Shown here piece after piece: positions 23,364 through 35,700 of a stretch of 64,000 nucleotides of DNA. The number at the start of each line of letters is the position of its first letter. The first letter of the stretch is position 1. Both the position numbers and the translations under genes were made by a program. The stretch is taken from assembly GCA_023159155.1 (NCBI GenBank), contig JAJNNX010000002.1:1364001-1428000 (forward strand), written 5' to 3'. This DNA is from Ustulina deusta (Eukaryota; Ascomycota; Sordariomycetes; Xylariales; Xylariaceae). The notes below the pieces were generated by a model that saw only the letters and a program-made list of their open reading frames with translations, had not been told where the DNA came from and did no database searches.

Positions 23364-26135
23364 ATGGTAAGATCTTCCTACCAGACTATTTGGTTCTGTT
23401 CCACCCCATACGACGTCTTATTGCATAAGCCCTCGCCGATGTGCAAGCCGTATTGACTTGTGGATAGAGTAATTCTAATCTGAGAAAACGCCGCCCTCAT
23501 GGCCACGAGGGTGCCCCTGCGGTGCCTGTGGCCCATGATCCTTCTTCGTACCCTGCTACTTCTGCGACTGTGATCCCCCCCGAGGACCTTTCGCTGAATG
23601 AGATAAATATACTCGTCCAGGCTGCTGCCATCCTCAGATGCCCAGTCTCTCAGCTATATAACCTGGATAGTCGAAGAGTTGGCCTGTCACATCCCTACGC
23701 CCCCTTCTCATCGTATAACATACCCTCCAAAAGGCAACGCTTGAGCACAGATTTTACCGCAATGCCGCCCCATGAGAAATCGCCGGCAGTTGACCAAGAC
23801 ATCTCGGGTCACCAAGGCGAGTCGCTGAACGGCTTCGCGTTGGGAATGGGGCCATCTCGCCTGGCACAGTGCTTCGCCAGCTTCTCTGTCTGTTCACCTT
23901 GCATGACATGTGAACCTCAAGGTCTGTAACTGTAGCCCCCGATCACGACCATGCTGCAAGGATACTAAATCCCACCCAGGTTACGCCGGCATACCGGCAG
24001 TCAGTCCTTATGACTACGCTGAGACACAGCCCTATATTGACCACAAGCCCCAGTCTTCTCATCCAATACCCAGCACCCTGTCTCCGGTTCCACCTAGGTT
24101 GTTTGCTAGCGATAGTCCTATCGTGACGCAGCAGATGTTTCCCAATTACACTGTTTTACAGCCAGATCGATCAATGGCGATCCAACCTACCACAAGTCGC
24201 GAGGGAATGGTATACCCTGGGCCTGTATCTAGTCAAGGATATTCAGAGCAACCCGTGCTGCAACCCAGCTCGCCCATTTCACCTAATAATCACATGACGG
24301 GGGTCCCGGCCTTTACCTCCCCATCATTGGGAGGGGCCGAAGGGCCCAGAAGACAATATAGTAACACTCAGGCGTATGTTCATACTGAAGTTGACAGAAA
24401 TCCTATGCATGCACAGACCCGAGAAATAGACTTTGTTCCGTCAAGCCAGAAACCGCCTCCTGCAAGAAGAGGGCCATTCAGAAACCAGCATGATAGGGAA
24501 AGGACCGCCGAAACAAGAAGGATCGGGAGTTGCATTCGTTGCAGAATGCAGCGAATACGAGTATGTCACTAGTTTCACGGATTTCTTCTTTGGTGTGTGG
24601 TATTGTAACGGTCTCTTACTGACCAGGATAACCAGTGTGAAACGAACCCGGACGACAAGGCTGGTACTTGCCTGACTTGTTTGCGGGTGTCAAATGTGAA
24701 AGTATGGAGGATGCCATGTCTGCGGTACAAGATTACCGACGTAAGACTTTTTAAGCCTGGGCCCGCGAAAGGGCACGAGTGGACACGACGGTGGGTGGAA
24801 GGTGTTCCGGACGATATTTCGCATTGGGCGTCGACGGAAACCCGAAAGGTCAAGGTAACGGAGGGGTATACCAGAGACACAGTTGAGCTTCGGGTTAGGC
24901 AGTTTGTGCCTCAAGACGGCGACTCGCTCGAACGATCGTGGGTGCATGATGGCGTCAGAAAGCGAGTCATGATTCCCGCATACGCGATCGTAAATCTTGA
25001 AGAAGCAAAGAGCGCCTATTCCGCCTACATTAACAGTAGTTTTGTGGAGTGTTGCAGGAAGGTACTGCTTGGTAAGGATAAACTGCTGTTAGCGACATAT
25101 GGGGCCGCACTGAAGGTCACGAGAGATCCCACAGCCGGTGAAAAGGAAAGGGAACTTTTGAATAAGGCACTTCAACTGTGGATGGCCGTTCGTATGACTA
25201 CAAAATCAACAGTTATTGTAGGCGAAGAGACGCTGGGGATGACTCCCGACATCATGGATGAAACAAGCTCTCTGCGAGGAAAGATCCCGCTCCCGCCGGT
25301 AATGGGGGCACAAATCGAGTTGGTTCTAATCCATCAGATCCAGACCAGCCTTCGACGAGAGATGCTCGAGAACTTGCAATCCATAACACAAGCCAACAAG
25401 CAACAGACTTGGTTCACCACATACCTCATAACTTTCATATTATTGCATAACGTAGCTCTTCTTTGTCAGCATGACGCCAGTTACGCTCGCAAACATGGCA
25501 TGAAGGTAAGTCGACCCATCTCAGAATGGAGAGCGATCGCCTTGATGGGGAATGACTCCAAGGAGGGAGCTAGGTGGCTGACCATCGAACTTCAGACTCG
25601 TTTTGCAAGAGAAGATATGGTTAGAGAGTACCAGTTGGGTGAGTACACGTTTTTATTCCTACCCCTCAGGATGGTATCCCTAACGGCAAAACAGGCGCAA
25701 ACATTCTATTGGCGTATTTCCACTATTGCAACAAAGGTACGAGGACATAACTCGAAGATCATGTGTAACAAGCTGCAGGCTAGGACTGACTAACAGCAGG
25801 CATACACCCATTCTCCGCAGAGTGCAAAGAGCAGGACTTGACGACGTTAGCGGCCCTTGATAATCATAAGACCCAGTTTATCAGGCATACGAAAGTATAT
25901 GTAGAGAAGCACAGTGAGTTGCCCTTATAAGAAACAATGTTAAGTTCCTTGAGATGAGGGGGTTGTATGCATGCACTAGTGCGCCATTCATCAAGGTACG
26001 AAGTCAGTCACTAACCAATAACCCTTGATAGGAAAATCATGGGCCAAGATTCGGGAAACCAATGACTACGAGGACGATTTTTTTTATATAAGTCAACTGT
26101 TTGAGGAGAACTGGATGCCACAGTCAACAATCTAA
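23364..26135 (+). CDS. Zn2Cys6 transcription factor with central zinc cluster
   Basis: Seven exons give 766 residues: 23364-23366, 23468-23921, 23980-24560, 24636-25638, 25695-25736, 25800-25913 and 26032-26135. Every junction keeps frame. The first exon is only the ATG, followed at once by GTAAGA; the next exon continues SNSNLRKRRPHGHEG. The zinc cluster is in the middle: C337-x2-C340-x6-C347-x10-C358-x2-C361-x12-C374. An intron falls exactly before C347. The following PCLRYKITDVRLFK block is conserved in this fungal regulator family as I remember it. N-terminal 330 residues are Pro/Ser/Gln-rich, probably disordered; the C-terminal half is helical and ends DDFFYISQLFEENW. It should act in the nucleus on CGG-type sites; target genes are unknown. 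The donor of intron 2 (GTCTGT) is unusual, so that junction is the least certain. Confidence 0.85.
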
Positions 26136-28099
26136 GCTGTCATCCCAAGTCCATATCGCTCCTTGGCGCTCGCTTTCATGAGGCATGAGATTGGCATTGG
26201 AGAAGCATAGGAAACCCATGTAGGACATGACTAGTGTAGGTTACCACTAAAGATGTAGCTATACTAGATAAAGATAAGAAGAACAACTAGTGCTGATAAC
26301 TCGACCTGGATTGGGCGTGCATTGCATTTGAGGGATGAAGGGAGCATAAACCTGATTCTACTAGTAGGTTGACTATCTTGCTGAGATGGTGATAATCAGT
26401 CTGGAGAGCCAAAAAGACCAACTCTGGGGAGAATGGCTGACGAGGCTGTGCGCTTGTATACAGGACAACGAGACACCCGAGTTGTTAGAGAGACTATATA
26501 GCCAGCCAGGCATATTTGTTTCTATCCCATCCGCCTGTTATACAAGGTTCCCATAACGGTGCAGCCTCTTGTGCTCGATAGGCGGCCCCCGAAGACACCC
26601 CGAAAGTGGCTCCATGATGTACATGTAGTGTATGTGGTGGCTTAATCTAACAACGTACACTATATCCACTAACCCGGTTACGAAAAGAAAAGAAAAAGAA
26701 AGCCGGGGGTTGGGATGCACATAGGCATCATACATTGTCGCACATAGTGTACCTTTCCATCAACCCAGTCACATCCGTCCCAAGGAGTGCTGCGAGTTGC
26801 CTTATTAATCTGCATCTGCGTCCGTCTTTGCGCTTGCGTATGCAGCTGGGCGAACACAATCTGACAATTTCCCGATATAGGATGGGCTCATCACCCCACA
26901 TTAACCACTTGTCTACTGTCGATCACTAGTGTGCATCGAAATATGGTTTGCGAGACCCGGGCTAGATCCGATGGGGGGACTGAGCCGCCTGGCTTACACT
27001 ACACTACGGTAGTTGAATGCATATAGCAAGGATGTGAACACAGAGACGATCATGCCTTCGGTCCAGCTACTTGGGTAACAAAAGACTGGTGCCAAGAGAA
27101 AGATTGGCAAGCCAAGTGATGATCCGTCCCGCCTAGATACTCCCTGCCAGGGCCAAGCGGCGAGTCTAAAGGGTATTCATCCCAGTATGGCGTTCAGTCG
27201 TCCATAGAACGGGGCCCTTTCTCCTTACTACGAGCCTCATTCTGTCGACTACCTATGCCGCCTTGCCCCATTCGGTTGATATGAAGCAGACACTTTTGCG
27301 GCTCAGAAACCCGGCCCGCTCAGGGTTCATACCTACACCTCCAACACCCTCAACAACTTCCCAGAGCACGCCACCCAGCCTCCCGGAAGAATGCTTGTAC
27401 AGGGACACAAAACGTAGCCTAGCATCTCACAAGGAACACTGCTGTTGTCTTACAGTTTCATCGGGGAGGTGTTAGTGGAAGCATTGTTGGGCTTCAACGA
27501 TGCCGCCGGGGCTACGTCGTTTGTCCTACACTACGTCCAATTTTAATCTGTTACAACTCATTTCAGTCTCCCGTTTCTCGTCCTCGCCCTGATACCAAAA
27601 TATTGCTTTGTTGTTCCAACGGCGGCAACTCTGGCCAGCAGAATCCAGACATTTCGTCACCTTGTTCTATGCCAGCTCACTCCGTCATACATGTGGCAGT
27701 AGTTCTTCGGTTATCTTCGAATCAGATACTTCTTCGTCCGTTCTTTATGAAGCACACAGTCGCTCTTTTGGTGGAACCCTCGAGCTACTCATCGTGCTCG
27801 AATCTCTTGCCCCTCCATCTACAACACCCCCCCAGCACCGTTGGGACGTCTAGGCGGTTTCCTCGACTTATGATATATATACTGACTCTATCTTGTTGGG
27901 ACGTCGTCACTTGATCGACTGCATCTTCAGCTCATATCCGCCTACATGCACCCTTGCCAACAGTTCTAGCAATATCAGGCTTACTTGCAGCATCATTGAA
28001 GTTTGGTCTTAGCCAAGGCGTTCTTGAATTACCCCAGGCAGGCGCAATTGGCTCACAGACACGTCCGTCATTGGCACGAACGAATACTCCAACCACAAA
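26136..28099. other. Intergenic region between the Zn2Cys6 and TauD genes
   Basis: About 2 kb, head-to-tail genes, holding the dioxygenase promoter. Short ORFs such as 27603-27914 have no recognisable motif. A small upstream exon of the dioxygenase could lie near its right end. Confidence 0.5.
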
Positions 28100-29534
28100 A
28101 TGGGGGACTTCCAAGTTGCAGGTCCAGTGCTCACCCTTAGTCGGAGCAATGTTGGTCTTTTGGTGCCTCTGCATGCATCTGGGCGTTCAGACTCTGCTCA
28201 AGATAGCCTGGTCGACCTACCGAGTGGCTATCCATCCCGAATACGCAACTCGTTCGCCTGGACCAAGACAGACTTCGTGGGAGAAGCAAGCTACGTTTAC
28301 CGCATATCCGCGGCAGAGCTAGTAGAGTTACGCCGGGCCAAAGATGACTTCAAAGGTACTTACTCGTAGGAGTTGGTAATTGGGCCAAATCTATGCTAAT
28401 TTTATTTGCTTTCTTAGCTCAAGAGTTAGATGGGAACCTAGTGAACCAGGATAACTTCCCTCTGCCAAGTCTTGGCCCCAAACTGCGGATGCTAGGCGAC
28501 GATATTTACAATGGCAAGGGCTTCCATGTTATCCGCGGGCTTGATCCAAGTGACTATTCTGTTGAGGATCTTGCGATCATCCGGCTAGGAGTCCAGGCAT
28601 ACATTGCCGATCAATGTGGCCGCCAAGATCATCGAGGGAACATGCTAGGTATTCATTCACACCGATCTATCGATGGATGAGGAAGCCAGCTCTGAGCTTA
28701 CACGGAACAGTGCACATTGTGGCGGATAATTCCTCTGAAATCAAACTTGGCCATCATCGCCATTCCACATCGGCCATTGTAGGCATCTCTCAAACCCAAG
28801 GGATTGGCTCTCAACTAATTAACAATGCCCCCCCACTAGTCATTTCACAACGAGGAAGCCGGCGACGTGATAAGCTGGCTGACCCGCAGCACCTCGAAGA
28901 CCGGAGGCAGATGCATTATTGCCCCTGTTTACACGATTTACAACATCCTTGCCGCACATCGCCCAGATGTTATCCGGACACTTACAAAGTCTGATTGGCC
29001 CATTGCGCTGTAAGTCCCCCCCTTTCATCTCTCGGAGCTTTGCCGGCAGCGTACAGACGAAACTCACCATGACCGCTAACACGGCTCAGCCCACGCTTCC
29101 AGTGTCGTCCGTTGATGTTCTACCACGAGTCCAAGTTGATGATGAACTTTAGTCGCGCGCCTCTGATAGGTAGCGCCACGCACCCCAGGCCGGGGCACCT
29201 CCCTCAGCTCAACGACCGCCAGTGCGAGGCGTTGGATCTGGTGGAGACCATCGCCCGGGCTCTGCAGATGGAGATCAAGACCCGCAGCGGTGATATGCAC
29301 TTCATCAACAACTTCACCATCTTGCACCGGCGGGAGGGGTTCGTCGATGGTGCATCGCCGGATGAGAAGAGGCATCTGGTCCGCATGCGACTGCGGAGCA
29401 CGAGTATGGGGTGGTCCATCCCAGAAAGTCTCCACCAAGAATGGACAGATGCATTCGCAGAGAATGGTTCCAAGACGTGGCACTTGGAGCCCATGCCCGG
29501 GGACGCTTTTCCCCTCCGAAAATATACGAACTAA
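28100..29534 (+). CDS. TauD-family Fe(II)/2-oxoglutarate-dependent dioxygenase
   Basis: Five exons, 28100-28355, 28418-28648, 28711-28778, 28840-29009 and 29090-29534, give 389 residues; all introns are 61-80 bases with GT-AG ends and most have CTAAT/CTAAC branch sites. The family couples 2-oxoglutarate decarboxylation to hydroxylation of a substrate such as taurine; the true substrate here is unknown. Visible motifs are GFHVIRGLDP near the N-terminal core, a metal site at FHNEEAGD (H188) and the distal GDMHFINN...LHRREG (H321), followed by Arg residues at 336-342 that could bind 2-oxoglutarate. The usual HxD reads H-N-E here, so the acidic ligand may be Glu190. The first ATG gives a variable N-terminus before YPSRIRNSFAW, so the start could be spliced from upstream. 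It follows a Zn2Cys6 gene on the same strand, which suggests but does not prove regulation. Confidence 0.85.
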
Positions 29535-32500
29535 AGATGGGCACGGCACAAGGGCTAGAGTGGACAGAGTCTTCGGTTGGCTATGGTTGTTTCCCCCTAG
29601 CCAAGCTGTCGAAGCAGTCATCACGGAGTTCAGGTTCGGGGGGGGCCAGGGGGGGAGGGAAAACACATAAAGAAGGTCTCATCGAAGTTTACGGCCAGGA
29701 AAAGTCCAAGGTTATTCTAGGGTGTGTAGATTGCAACAAGGTTAAAATGGCAAAAAGACGTGTGAAGCGAGCTTTCTCCCGGCAGTCTATTGCATTGTCG
29801 GTTAGATTTTCCTAATGGTGATGGTTATGTCGTGGTGGTGGTGAAGACGCGTGCGGTTGGAAGAGTTACACCCCCACAACCAGGTATGCGAGAATCGACA
29901 CCCTCCCTCCCTGTATGGTGATCATGTATGTAGAGTATAGTAGTGGTGGTCGAGCGGGCTCTTGGCACCTCAGCTGCCTACACTACACTCCATGCCGTAT
30001 GCACCTCGTTGTCAATGTTGTCCAGGGTAGGACTTCTGAACGGAATCTCTGAGCATGGCTGGGTATAATTAGGTATACGCTAATGTAAAAGAGACACAAA
30101 CTACTGTATACTAGGCTCGAACGTCACCTATACTACTTCGTAGATTGATATGCACGATGCGTGTGCATGCCCACGTACTTGGCTCGACGCATAACCTCGA
30201 AGCGAACTCCGCAACCTACGGAGTAAAGCAATACTGCAGAAGATATCGTCCACATTGCGTAGTACTTGCTGTATTGGCAAATCGGTCTTAGTGCCTAGCC
30301 AACAGAAGGCTGGTCCAGAACCATCCAGTCCATCAGATACCGGCGAAAGGCCTCACAGTCCTATGCTACTGCATCCGCAAGGGATCAATTCTGTGGGAGG
30401 GAACTGGGCGGTGGAGTCGTGGTTGAGTGACAAGGTCAAGGTTGCCGACATGGCACTACTGTAGCTGAAGGGTTTGGTGGTGAGATGTCATTTCCGATAA
30501 CCTGGTTTGCCTTCCCTTGCGATCTCAACATCCTGACCTAGCGCGATCCTGGGAATGCTATACGTTTTGCACACGCAAACACTGTACCGGCTTGTTCATG
30601 CTGACCACAGAGTGCTTTTCTTGGGACGTGATGGCTGAAACACAAGAAGCACGTGTAACTAAATACCTTATCTATAGTTTTCTACAGCACAGTCGCTGGA
30701 TCCGGATAGATGCTGGCGGCCATGCATGTCGTGGACTGCTGCAGCCAACTGCAGCCATGTCAACCCGTCTCATCTCTTACCCATGTAGCGCCCATGTAGA
30801 TGCTCCACATACTTTTGATTACTAGACTGGATACGGTACTGTCTTCAACCTACAATACCTATCCGGCCCGGTATAGTCTGTACGCTTGCACAGTGCTAAC
30901 ATCGAGATGGCATCGATCGACTCGGTAGGTGTACTGTAGTGCAGTTAACGCTATCTCCCTGGTTGTGTCGCAGTTGAGGATATTGTAACCTAGGTTACTT
31001 ACATGTTTCGGCACTGTTGTCCTATGGTTGACCGTGTTATAACCAAGGGACTAGGTACACGTGTAGTGCAAGCGTGTTGTTGAAGCATGTGTGTTATTCT
31101 GAGCTGCCGAGATCCTGAGACATTGCCGTTCTCGATCTTTCCTGGGTACACTAACAACTACTGTGCGCAAAACTGCCGACTTACATGACTCTGTGTTTGT
31201 ATCCCTACCTGTCCTAACACGACGGCAACGAGACCTGCATTGGCTAGCAACTTGGGAATAGGAGCACCGCCCCGTAAAGGAACCCTCCTTGACGCCTTGG
31301 TGAAGCCGGAGGTCCTTCTTTCAGCACCAGAGCTCGTGTTGCGAGCTAACCACTCACGGCAAAATCACTATCAAATGTGATAATTCGGAACAGACTCAGG
31401 TCTGAGACAAGATAGGCACCAGTATGCATAGCCAGAGGCCTCGTACCCTAGTATGGAAGTCTCCAATGGCTCATCGGTTTCCTAACTTTTGGAGTGGCGT
31501 CCGGAAACGTTTTATTTGTTTCGTTTCACCGCTGCCTCTTTGGGTTTATCTGTATCAATGTCTATCAATTACAATGCGAGATCTTCAGTTCATCTTCTGA
31601 AGCCTTCTTTTACTTGACAGCGGTACACATTCGGCACCTTCCAGGGGTAGACTCACGGATCAGCATTTTCGCTTGGACGTTGTGTACGATGCGGTCAAGT
31701 TGGGTGGGAGCATAGTCACCAGGCGGTTGGAGCTAGCGCCTCCGAGGCAGCAAATCACTGTCGCCTTGTGAGTCCAGTCTCGATGCTTACGATGAGGTGC
31801 AGGATTTGGCAAACGCTTTTATCGACATGCATACACACCGGGCATGTCTATTGTCAATATCCCATAATTAATAGCCGCTCAGGGCGGAGAACAGCATATG
31901 CAACGTGTAATACCTACGTATAATATAGTCGTTCGGCAGAGTGCACCCAGTACGACTGCAACTACACCACGGTATTAGTGTACCGAAAGCGCTCAAGGCT
32001 ACATATACTTAAATTGGTAATTAACAAGACTACCGCCGTTTCCGTTGGAAATACCTGAGAAGTGCCGGCGCATATACGTCGCTTACAAACGAAGAAATGC
32101 AAGGCATGTAGGACAGATCTGCCGTAATCCTACGGTCATATTTCTGGAATTTCTCGATAGTTGCATTTGCCACCCATCGATAATTCGGCATGAGGCTGTG
32201 AGAAGACAGCCTCGCGAATCGTTACGGGTGCATGACGTAAGGTACAATGTGCAGTGTATAGTAGGCATCCCTCATCCACAGCCCATAATAGGTATGAGGT
32301 ACACGGCGTGCACTACATAGCAAAAGAAGGCCTACCATGATGTGACATGTTGACCACGGCCCCCGCCGCCGGAGACCAGCCCGCACCCGCGGTGCCAGGC
32401 AACAAAGGTTGCGGGCTAATTATGCCATGATCGGATCAATCTCTCACGTGTTTCTTTGTACGATTTGTGGTCTTTTTTGCAGTGGTCTGTTGCCCATGGT

Positions 32501-33466
32501 GTCGATTCGTTATTGTGCCTCACAGGACATTCCATCGTTGAGCCAGACTATTATAGCCATGTTCATACTTGCCAACGAACATGTTTTGTTTATCTTTAGT
32601 TATTCATTCTTGCCGCGTAGCCAACGTGTTAACTAGCCGGCCTACCTTCTCGTAGGCTGCTTTAACGCCGGTAGCAATGGAGATGAGACTGAACACGCGA
32701 GCAAAATTCCTCGATGGGCTATACTTCATCGGCGGAAATAGCTGAATCATTTCGAATATCAACGAACAATTTATGGTAATGGCGCTGAAAATCCTCGTGG
32801 ATACTCACGCATGGCGTACCTGCATGCTAATGCCGGGACAGTTTGCATATGATTCCTCAGATTCATGGTTGTCACATTCTGACTCGCGATATCCGAAGAA
32901 ATATGCCCACAAATGCAATTTAGATGTCACAGAATGGAAAGTGTCAGTGATTCTCGGGACCAACCTCGTTATTTCGATGTGCACTGTACCAGCTCCGCAA
33001 CCGGCATGGAGAGCTTATGCTACGAAAACTCGTGACGAAGGGATTGTGCATCTATAGGGGCCTCTGTTTCGTTTCTCCTGTCCCAAAACGAGCCCCTGGG
33101 GAGTCGGCTGGGGCAGAAATTCCTTAGTTCTTATGGTTGTTATTTCACTTGACCGGAAAAGGCGAGCTTGAGGTTTCAGGCACCAATAGGGTAATTTGGT
33201 AAGTTTTTGATGCCATGGTTCAATCTTGTTTTGTAGGATTGAAGATAGAAGCTAACACCAAAAATTGTCTGTTGTAATGTCAAGAGATTAGTTATTCTAG
33301 TAACTAAACCTTAAGAGGAGCCCACATATTAATCCATAGCACGAGATATCTCTTCATCTCCAAGGAGGCATATACCTATTTCAACAGTATGCGGAGCCTA
33401 GTTGTATATTATACTTTGTCTCATTCCAACGGGATCGAGATCCTACAGTATACTGAAACATTTAAA

Positions 33467-33483
33467 CTGCTGCTGCTGCTGCT
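33467..33483. repeat. CTG trinucleotide run
   Basis: About five tandem CTG units in AT-rich intergenic DNA, read directly. Confidence 0.8.
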
Positions 33484-35670
33484 CAAAACATACTATAGGT
33501 GGGTTATATATGCACCGTAAGCCCGGACTTAAAGACCAGGCTGTGTCGGCATTCCAACAACCTACTGGTTAGTTAGGCAATTTATGACATGCCATATCTA
33601 TCGATTTACGGCGGGTAAGGGTTTCGCTCTCCGGTCCGCGCAAAGGATGCAACACACCAGCCAGGTAACATTATTGGCAATCTTTGACATATATTCCACG
33701 CCATCTGTTGGTCAGAATACCTGCGAGGGGAAAAAATGATCGTGGAGAAAATGAGACACGACTATGCGAAAGAACATTAAGCCCAAAAGCAGTGGCCGTC
33801 TCTAAAAGTTAACGAGTAATTATTGACTGAGTGTCTCGCGACGAATCGAGCAAGGATCTCTCAGAGTATACTCAGCGGCTGTCTGTCCATCGTGGATGCC
33901 ACATATATTGTTATTTTTTTACTATTTTCATTTTCCTTTCGTAACTGTATCTACTCATTATTGTCGAGAAATAAAGGGCTCATCGCAGGGATTCGTCCAC
34001 CCTCCGGTGCCCGTTGCCCACGAAGGCTCAACGTTTACGCAGCCATCCACGCCGCGTCACCCCCAAAACGCCACTGGTTGATACCCTCACCAAGCCAGGG
34101 CGTCATTATTGCGCCCCTTCCCGCATGTCGCAGCCAGCTGTATCTGATTACTGATCCTCCGATCGACAAGGGCTTTTACTCGAATAGCAATTCACGAGAA
34201 CCAGCTCAAGCTTGTGGACCAACGGCCGGGCATATATATCAGGCCATTTTCCCCGATGTGGCTGACATAATAGAAAAAGCAACTACCTGGCCATCACGGA
34301 CGGCCGAGCGCCGCATATGCATGCAATTCAGCTGGAAGGCCTGGCCACCACACAGTACCGGCCGGCCTCCGCGAACCCTGATCCCTTGCCCACCAAACAT
34401 GGGCAAAAGCTCGATCCCGTGTCGGCCCGTGTATTCGATGAACGGTAAGCTACGCGTTAGCCGCGGCACTTTTCATCCACACAACTGCTTGGCAAGGGGC
34501 TGGTGCAGGACGCTGTCGACACACCGGCGCTCGAATATCTCCAAGTACAACGCACTCAAAAGGACAGCTCAGTCACCGCCACACTCCCGTCAATAACCTT
34601 GATTTATGCCGAATCCTCGGCCGCCTTCGCCTGCAAGTGTATGGTTGCACGGTGGCAAGTGTCAAATCGCGAAAAGGATACTGGATGCGCAGTGATGAAT
34701 GAGAAGTCCCATACTTCGACACGGCCTATGTGACAATACAACCCAGATAACCCTCGCCAACGTGGCATTTCCAGATCCCGGCCGCTTCGAGCGGGTAAGG
34801 GAAAATTTGAGGCTGTGAATTCCGGGATCGGACTGCCGTCAGGGCATCAATCCCAATTGAACTTCAACGATGAACCTCACCAATTCTCCATGTTTCCATG
34901 TGCTCGGTCCTTTCCAAGCGCGATATCAAGATGAAAACGGAGAGAGTCGCTTTGAAGGCAAAACAAACCCCGGCCAAAGCTGCTGTAACATCGGATGTAA
35001 ACCCGAGCGCTCCCCGTACGAAACATCGAGGGACACGATACCCCGATCCCGCCTTGAAACAAGAATGGTGTCCAGTCTGATCCTATCACACTCAACCCCA
35101 AAGAGATCTGTGTCACCTTTGATCTGAAGCGGATAAAGTTGACAAGACCAGTGACCATGGAGGGCCAAGAAAAACCCCTTTTTCGCTCTTGACGCACCCA
35201 ACCACTCGATCGAGTTTTACCCGCGCTGTTATTCGAAACGCCCAATATTCGCGCAGCCCTGGCGGACTGATGATACGCCGGGTCACAATTAGCCCGAGCC
35301 GAACCTCCATGGCCGTCTAAATATACACCATCTGGAAGCGTATCCATCGTCCAATACCAACATCTACTACCATCTCACTATTCCACGTTAAAATCAGAAC
35401 CGTCACAGTTTCTCAAGTACCGATTTGGTGCTGGATTATTACCCACTGGTAACCGAATAAGGCTTCACCGACACCTGCTGGCATACGATAGAGGTTCTAC
35501 TCGTCACCATAACCTGGAATCGAGGGGATCGATTGCTGCCCTCGATCTATGATCTCGGGACGACTGCCTACTTGCCGCCGACAAGATGAAGGGGGGACAG
35601 GCGGACTTTCCGCTCGCGCGGATAGCAAAGAGCCTAAGTGATGCCTGAATTTTAACCTGCACCCTGAATT

Positions 35671-35700
35671 GTTTTATTTTATTTTATTTTTATTTTTATT
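35671..35700. repeat. TTTTA pentamer tract
   Basis: Tandem TTTTA-like units of about 30 bases in intergenic DNA, read directly. Confidence 0.85.

Noticed and set aside
23364..29534. A biosynthetic gene cluster made of the Zn2Cys6 factor and the TauD oxygenase.
   Set aside because: No backbone enzyme (PKS, NRPS, terpene cyclase, DMATS) or further tailoring genes are nearby.
33823..34596. 257-codon plus-strand ORF in the gene-poor region.
   Set aside because: It has no motif and uneven composition; a better-supported short exon lies within it in another frame.
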